A stretch of 64,000 nucleotides of DNA from contig CM019703.1 of NCBI GenBank assembly GCA_009760885.1, positions 11,486,459-11,550,458 on the forward strand, in the 5' to 3' direction. Within the stretch, counting starts at the first letter, position 1, and each line of letters begins with the position of its first letter. Positions 60,601 through 64,000 of this stretch are shown piece by piece. The notes under the pieces are model-generated. The model was not told the DNA's origin, did not search any database, and saw nothing but the letters and a program-made list of their open reading frames with translations. This stretch comes from Achatina immaculata. Lineage: Eukaryota; Mollusca; Gastropoda; Stylommatophora; Achatinidae. The position numbers were made by a program, and so were the translations under genes.

Positions 60601-63460
60601 ACTGGGGTACCATGGAGAGGTGATACAGGGTCTTGGTCAGCTATGGTTCGCTAACCCTGATGCTGTTATATCAGCTATGGGTCGCTGATTGCCTCATGGG
60701 ACAGCGTCTTCACACCAGGTTTTGTTTGATAAAATTACATTAGAATAAAATGTTCATAGCATATTTGTGTTGGTGAAGTTACCAGCATTACATTGTTAGG
60801 TTTTTTTTTTTTAAATCAACTGAACAGGTCCTGAAAATGGAGAGTGTCATTCTAAAAATGCTGGAATTCAAAGTTGCTGTGCCGACAGTTAACTGGTTTT
60901 GTGAGCGTTTCATAGATCTACTGGACATGAGTGACAAGGCCAAATTTCTGTCTTATGTAAGTGCTGTAAATGTTGTCAATGTTGGTGTTTTTATTTCTGT
61001 TTGAAGAATTTTGTAGGTGAGTGGTTTTCAAAGTTTCTGAGCTCAAAGCATGTGGGTATTACAAATGTAAATCTTTCTATGCATGTGCTTGACCCAGCAG
61101 CTAATGTGAGTAATAATCTTAAATGGATTCTCCTAAACTTTTGTGGAATGCCAGCAGCTTGCTAAAAAATGGTTGGTAATTAGTGTGGCACTGACCTGAG
61201 TCTAGTTATTGCTGTGATTAATATCACTGTTTCATGCATATTCATATTTTAGTTTTGAAGTGGCTGTCTGTTCATATTTGGCATGTTGTTCATATTTTCA
61301 TGTCAGTATCCTAATAGTTTGTGATTTGTTTTTTCCCCCTCCCCATAGTTCCTGGCAGAGCTGTCTATGATAGAGATTGAAGAGTTTCTGGTGTACCGTC
61401 CCAGTGTTGTAGCAGCCAGTGCAGTTGTTATAGCACGTGGTGTTTTGGAGATGAGTGATCCTTGGGTATGTTAATGTAAATGGAGCAGTTTTTGTGATGT
61501 TATTCAGTAATAAGAAAATATTCTTGGCATGAGTTTTACAGGTCTGTTCTGGGCACATACTACCTCCTGTGATATCCTTAACAGTGAGCAGATGAGATTG
61601 CTTGTGAATGATTCTGTGCATGTAAATCTGACATACATAGAAACTGACATCATCATCTTTGTGTTTGCTCTGTCTTCAATACCAGTCACTGGTGTGCGGC
61701 AATTTGTCTCAGGTTTTCAGCGTGTTTTAAAGCTTTTTTTTAAAGTGGCGAGGAGGGGTCTGGCTATGTAGCAGGCAGCTCTGGAGGATGTGGTGTTCTT
61801 TGCCACAGGTGCATAGTTGCATGTCAGTCATTAGTTACCAGTGCTCTTAGCAGGAGAGCTGTTGATTCACATCCAGTCAAAGCAGATGTTGAAATGGGTA
61901 CCCAAAACACCTAGTGCTGGGAACAGCTGCTTCCAGATACGGTGAATGTATGCCTGATTGGTGAATCACGCCAGATTACAATGCATCGTTAATGACAGGA
62001 CAATGAGATATATAAAATTAACAAATGCAAAAAAATGTGTTCATTTAGTGGCTGAACATATACATGTGGTTCCTGATCTTTGTAATTAATATGTTCCAAC
62101 CCTTAATGTAAGTCAGTTTTTATGAAACAACATCCCAAATCACAGACATGACAAATATAAACTCTCAAGAAATGATAATTGATAATTTTCCTACTGAGAA
62201 GGGACACTGCAGGCTGAGACATCATCCATGCCAGAAGTTGAAAATTGGCCCGACAGACGTATGTACCTGCGGAAAAGAGCAACATATGCCACATCCCACT
62301 CTCTGGAGTTGCCACCTACACAACCCACTCAGGCAAAGGACCTCTCCTCATTCTGTCTCCCTACAAGAGAAGCTCTACGGAGATGCTGAAAACCTGAGAC
62401 AATCTGCTGCATTTGTGAGAGAGATTGAATGTTGATGTCTGAACAAATGATGAAGAAGAAAGGGAAGGCTGGCATGCAGTAGTTCTCAGACTTTTTGAGA
62501 CTGTCACACTCTAACATACTCATGCACACACCTGTGGGCTTCTCTTGTGACCTCCTAGGCTTCATCTGTTTGCCATCCCTGAAATGATTTTTGCTCTTTT
62601 GGTTGTGTCCATTTCATGTGCAAAACATCATTATCCTTGGACACCCCCCCCCCCCCCCCCACACACACGCACACACATGCATACACCTGAGCACTTTTGA
62701 ACCAGAGCCCTGACATAGCCACAAGAACTTCATAAGTTTCCCCAAAAGACAAACAGGAAAATGGGTCTGTTATGTTAACCATGTGACTTACCACATAATC
62801 ATTAAATGAATAAATGGAAGCTGTTTAACTATATAGTGTAAGTCCAAAGAGAGGAGACATGTGCCAGAACATAGAGCTAAGGACTATATTTGAAGATATA
62901 GTACTGATCATGTTAGTGCTTATTTCCTTCTCTTCTTCTCTTCCACCCACCCTTCAAAAGTCGCATGCAGTAAACTTCACTATGGTAGCAAAGGTAACTG
63001 TTCAGAGCATTTGTACAGTTATCAGAGCTTTGAAAAGAGGGCTCAGGCTGAGCTCATGGCAAACTGGTGGTATATACAACTTGGACTTAGGGACTGAAAT
63101 ATTTCAAATACTGGTCTAGCTTGCTTAGAGAGCCTGCTTCTAGGCACACAGTGGAAATAGAGAAAGCCAGTATAGGCCAGTTCCCATACAGTATATCTTT
63201 GTTGCTAGATACACACTTTATAGCATCAGCAGTAACATAGACTGGAGCTTACAGTGCAGCGATTTTCAGTGTGTAGTCCCATGTGTACCTTTTATTTTAA
63301 ACATATTTTGTATATGTTGGTTTCAGCCCAAGCATATTGAGCGAATAAGCAGCTACAGCTTGCCTGACTTGAAACCATGTATAAAACAGCTGTTTGCACA
63401 GTATACAAGGAAAGGGGTTATGCCACAACAGGCAGTCATTGAGAAGTACAAGCAGGAAAA
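51504..63460 (+). CDS. CCNA: Cyclin A, nine coding exons (3' end uncertain)
   Basis: G1/S-G2/M cyclin that activates CDK1/CDK2 in the nucleus. The exons 51504-51671, 52685-52991, 53691-53809, 54460-54549, 56520-56653, 60187-60262, 60828-60956, 61349-61465 and 63327-63460 all have GT-AG borders and compatible phases. Together they give about 424 residues; human cyclin A2 has 432. A KEN box lies at 20-22 and a destruction box RPALGNVTN at 35-43. The cyclin N-box covers about 180-305, with hydrophobic patch MRNIL at 218-222, Trp225, NYIDRFLS, and the CDK-contact pair Lys274/Glu303, spaced exactly as Lys266/Glu295 in human cyclin A2. The second cyclin fold follows, to about 424. The start ATG sits in an ACCATGT context. 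Introns hold LINEs, SINEs and minisatellites. The family call is secure; cyclin A rather than B rests on the N-terminus and the [10 protein letters not shown] motif. The usual C-terminal tail is not resolved in this window. Confidence 0.96.
52480..52605 (+). mobile_element. SINE A relic in cyclin A intron
   Basis: CAGCTGTAAAAATGAGTGG through GATGCTGACCACACCACCC follows the SINE A body order at low identity. Confidence 0.55.
52685..52991 (+). CDS. CCNA: Cyclin A coding exon 2 (residues 57-158)
   Basis: This is the variable linker before the cyclin box, with a recognisable QENIAP and LAQFTIFED stretch. The acceptor is TTTTTAG|CATACA. An in-frame alternative 12 bases downstream (TTTCAG|CAGGGA, 52697) would remove four residues. 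The donor is GTTG|GTATGT, leaving one base for the next codon. Confidence 0.85.
53435..53560. repeat. Short tandem repeat (TTTTAGGTCTTCCAAAGAGT)
   Basis: Four units of about 28 bp in cyclin A intron 2; each contains a pyrimidine-AG sequence resembling a splice acceptor (TTTTAG|GTCTTCC). Confidence 0.9.
53691..53809 (+). CDS. CCNA: Cyclin A coding exon 3 (residues 159-198)
   Basis: It begins after TTTTACAG and ends GAG|GTATGA in phase 0. It encodes the N-terminal helix before the cyclin box, with [15 protein letters not shown] as its end. The preceding 0.7-kb intron has a small tandem repeat at 53435-53560. Confidence 0.93.
53875..54060 (+). mobile_element. LINE reverse transcriptase fragment in intron 3
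   Basis: Reads [20 protein letters not shown], then KLRHFNTD, then a decayed LLYGSE-like segment. Same sense as the cyclin gene. Confidence 0.6.
54285..54370 (+). mobile_element. SINE A relic in intron 3
   Basis: TGTGAAAATGAGTGCCTGGT to GTGATGCTGATGACATGAC follows the order of the SINE A body. Weak. Confidence 0.35.
54460..54549 (+). CDS. CCNA: Cyclin A coding exon 4 (residues 199-228)
   Basis: This short 90-nt exon encodes the start of the cyclin box: MRNIL hydrophobic patch, then VDWLVE. The acceptor AATTCACAG|TGTGCA has a weak pyrimidine tract but is in phase 0 with both neighbours. The donor is GAA|GTAAGC. Position 220 is Asn where vertebrate cyclin A has Ala (MRAIL). Confidence 0.9.
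54590..55080. repeat. Minisatellite in intron 4 (GATGGCTGGGAGCAAGGATA)
   Basis: About 16 units of 27-35 bp in two sub-blocks: a TTGTGTTAGTAT type and a TTACTGTTAGT type. Confidence 0.92.
55540..56060 (+). mobile_element. LINE 3' end in intron 4
   Basis: An open frame of 153 codons reads [64 protein letters not shown] and stops GACGTTTAA. It is followed by (ATAAG)n at 56028-56056. The intact frame indicates a young, 5'-truncated insertion. Confidence 0.8.
56520..56653 (+). CDS. CCNA: Cyclin A coding exon 5 (residues 229-273)
   Basis: Starts after GTTGGCAG and ends TTCATTGCTTC|GTAAGT, leaving two bases of the Ser273 codon. It encodes helices 2-3 of the first cyclin fold, including the near-invariant NYIDRFLS and KLQLVGAAS motifs. 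The intron that follows (56654-60186) is the longest between coding exons and carries nested transposons. Confidence 0.95.
57030..57125. repeat. 31-bp tandem repeat (TTTTCTCATTCATTGTTTAG)
   Basis: Three identical units in intron 5. Confidence 0.92.
57265..57355 (-). mobile_element. SINE A relic in intron 5
   Basis: CCTGTATTTTCCGTGACCTA and GTGTGATGTGGTCAGTATTA match the SINE A body in reverse. The head is lost. Confidence 0.6.
57701..60044. mobile_element. piggyBac-like non-autonomous element
   Basis: Ends CTCTTTGTA and TACAAAGAG (inverted, 9 bp) lie between TTAA tetranucleotides at 57697-57700 and 60045-60048. Known: piggyBac elements duplicate TTAA. Without element C (57824-59107 plus its target duplication) it is about 1.05 kb, with no transposase frame. 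Confidence 0.72.
57824..59107 (-). mobile_element. Element C, copy 3, full length
   Basis: 12-bp target duplication ATAGTATCATAT (57812-57823 and 59108-59119). Tail (AAG)n at the left edge; 5' end GGTTCTAAGGACTG. Nested in the piggyBac-like element. Confidence 0.9.
60187..60262 (+). CDS. CCNA: Cyclin A coding exon 6 (residues 273-298)
   Basis: This is a 76-nt exon after TTCTTGCAG. It encodes [17 protein letters not shown] and TDDTYTKSQ; Lys274 is the CDK-contact lysine. It ends AGTCAG|GTGAAA in phase 0. The next intron (60263-60827) holds a complete SINE-like element B. Confidence 0.95.
60372..60713 (-). mobile_element. SINE-like element B, copy in intron 6
   Basis: Exact 14-bp target duplication ACCAGGTTTTGTTT at 60358-60371 and 60714-60727 fixes the ends. 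The length of 342 bp defines element B. No promoter boxes are evident. Confidence 0.82.
60828..60956 (+). CDS. CCNA: Cyclin A coding exon 7 (residues 299-341)
   Basis: The acceptor is CTGAACAG|GTCCTG and the donor TCTTAT|GTAAGT, both phase 0. Glu303 in VLKMES matches the second CDK-contact residue. The rest leads into the second cyclin fold. The following 0.39-kb intron shows nothing recognisable. Confidence 0.95.
61349..61465 (+). CDS. CCNA: Cyclin A coding exon 8 (residues 342-380)
   Basis: Begins after a strong pyrimidine tract (CCCCATAG|TTCCTG) and ends CCTTGG|GTATGT in phase 0. It encodes the [19 protein letters not shown] segment and the small-residue helix of the C-terminal cyclin fold. 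Confidence 0.95.
61640..61830 (-). mobile_element. LINE-f scrap in intron 8
   Basis: GCGGCAATTTGTCTCAGGTT and TTTCAGCGTGTTTTAAAGC resemble the reverse of 62380-62410 and of 27830-27900. Confidence 0.5.
61835..61925 (+). mobile_element. tRNA-SINE relic in intron 8
   Basis: GTTGATTCACATCC looks like a decayed B box, followed by CAGATGTTGAAATGGGTACC, the core shared by SINEs A and E. Confidence 0.5.
62160..62436 (+). mobile_element. LINE-f 3' end in intron 8
   Basis: Frame reads [28 protein letters not shown] and [19 protein letters not shown]. It matches 27790-28085 and retains the CxCG-type motif. Confidence 0.7.
63327..63460 (+). CDS. CCNA: Cyclin A coding exon 9 (residues 381-424)
   Basis: Begins after GGTTTCAG and encodes the last helices of the C-terminal cyclin fold ([11 protein letters not shown], then IEKYKQE). 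It ends GAAAA|GTAAGG with two bases over. Read-through would give Lys then a TAA inside the donor, so an unspliced message would stop one residue later. About 15-20 residues usual in cyclin A are still missing here. Confidence 0.9.
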
Positions 63461-63943
63461 GTAAGGGATACTGCTTACATGTGCTTTATGCATTGGTTGA
63501 CTAATATTTCAGATTTTCTTCTTTGTAGTATTTGGAGATTTACTCCAAACAGGAGATTTTAAAGATATTATCTATGATCCTGATTGATTGGTAACCATTA
63601 ATGTAATCATCCATGTTCACATTTGAGGATGCAAGTGGCTGAGAGGTTAATCGATTGTTTGTGACTATTATAAAGAATTGTGATAGCAGTTTATTCTTTA
63701 TCATTTGCTATGTTACATAACCAAAGTAGTAATGTTTTTTTTTTTTTTCAAAAACATTAAATCATTGAGAACTAAAACATAGTAAGGTTAATCTGGTTCC
63801 CTTTAGTGTACTGATAGACATGTGTGCTTCATTCTGATGAGCTTTTGTCTTATGGGCAGATATTGTCTGTTTGAACTGGTTGGCACCTATCTCATAACTC
63901 ACTCCCCTCTCTTCCTCTCTCCACCCATCCCCCACCCCCCTAG

Positions 63944-63959
63944 ATTAAGTATAACATAA
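63944..63959 (+). other. CCNA: Possible short terminal coding piece of cyclin A
   Basis: A very strong pyrimidine tract (63905-63940) and CCTAG precede 63944. Joined in phase to exon 9, this exon adds only K-L-S-I-T and then TAA at 63957-63959. That lacks the usual cyclin A tail, so the true last exon may lie beyond the window end. Confidence 0.25.
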
Positions 63960-64000
63960 AGGATGGAACAGTCAGCATCCAGTGTTGCAAAATAGAAATG

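Noticed and set aside
63950..64000. Zero-phase frame YNIKDGTVSI as the cyclin A tail
   Set aside because: No AG acceptor gives that phase with the exon 9 donor; similarity to the expected tail is only loose.

Overview
The window looks like animal nuclear DNA, most likely from a mollusc and probably a gastropod. The evidence is GT-AG introns, tRNA-derived SINEs, decayed LINEs with endonuclease/reverse-transcriptase or RNase H domains, cut-and-paste transposon remnants, long minisatellites and one intron-rich conserved gene. The N-terminus of that gene resembles limpet cyclin A as I remember it. There are no bacterial operons, CRISPR arrays or rRNA genes.

The only intact protein gene I can support is cyclin A on the + strand. 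Nine coding exons (51504-63460) splice in phase into about 424 residues with a KEN box, a destruction box, the hydrophobic patch and both CDK-contact residues. A probable non-coding first exon ends at 49097. Upstream of it lie CRE-like and E2F-like sites and two inverted CCAAT boxes 31 bp apart, an arrangement typical of cell-cycle promoters. The C-terminal coding end is ambiguous. One other recognisable gene sequence is a processed, frame-shifted retrocopy of ribosomal protein S19 (24849-25352, minus).

Layout. 1-1910: LINE pieces and a SINE. 1897-8130: an 18/28-bp minisatellite, a near-perfect 1,549-bp tandem duplication and a 53-bp palindromic array. 8150-11900: SINE-like element B, A/T-rich sequence, a small LINE end, a 31-bp array and a hAT-type MITE. 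11918-16240: four nested insertions (LINE-h containing LINE-b, which contains element C and SINE A). 17000-21000: LINE mosaic. 21540-22240: 35-bp array. 22681-24026: hAT-like element whose duplicated target site was hit by a foldback tRNA-like SINE. 24195-36600: sparse sequence with LINE relics, the RPS19 pseudogene, two foldback elements and a hAT MITE. 36615-37160: 39-bp array. 37238-39051: tRNA-SINE and full-length element C. 41200-44153: 26-bp array of about 113 units. 44153-48780: mostly unassigned. 48784-end: cyclin A, with introns loaded with repeats, including a piggyBac-like insertion in a minisatellite that itself contains element C.

No unknown coding system is evident. The most unusual material is in the mobile elements: element C (about 1.3 kb, internally repetitive, no evident ORF, AAG tail, target-site duplications), the foldback tRNA-like SINE whose loop is flipped relative to its arms, and a foldback element carrying a hammerhead-like core. 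All family assignments come from reading the sequence; no database was searched.
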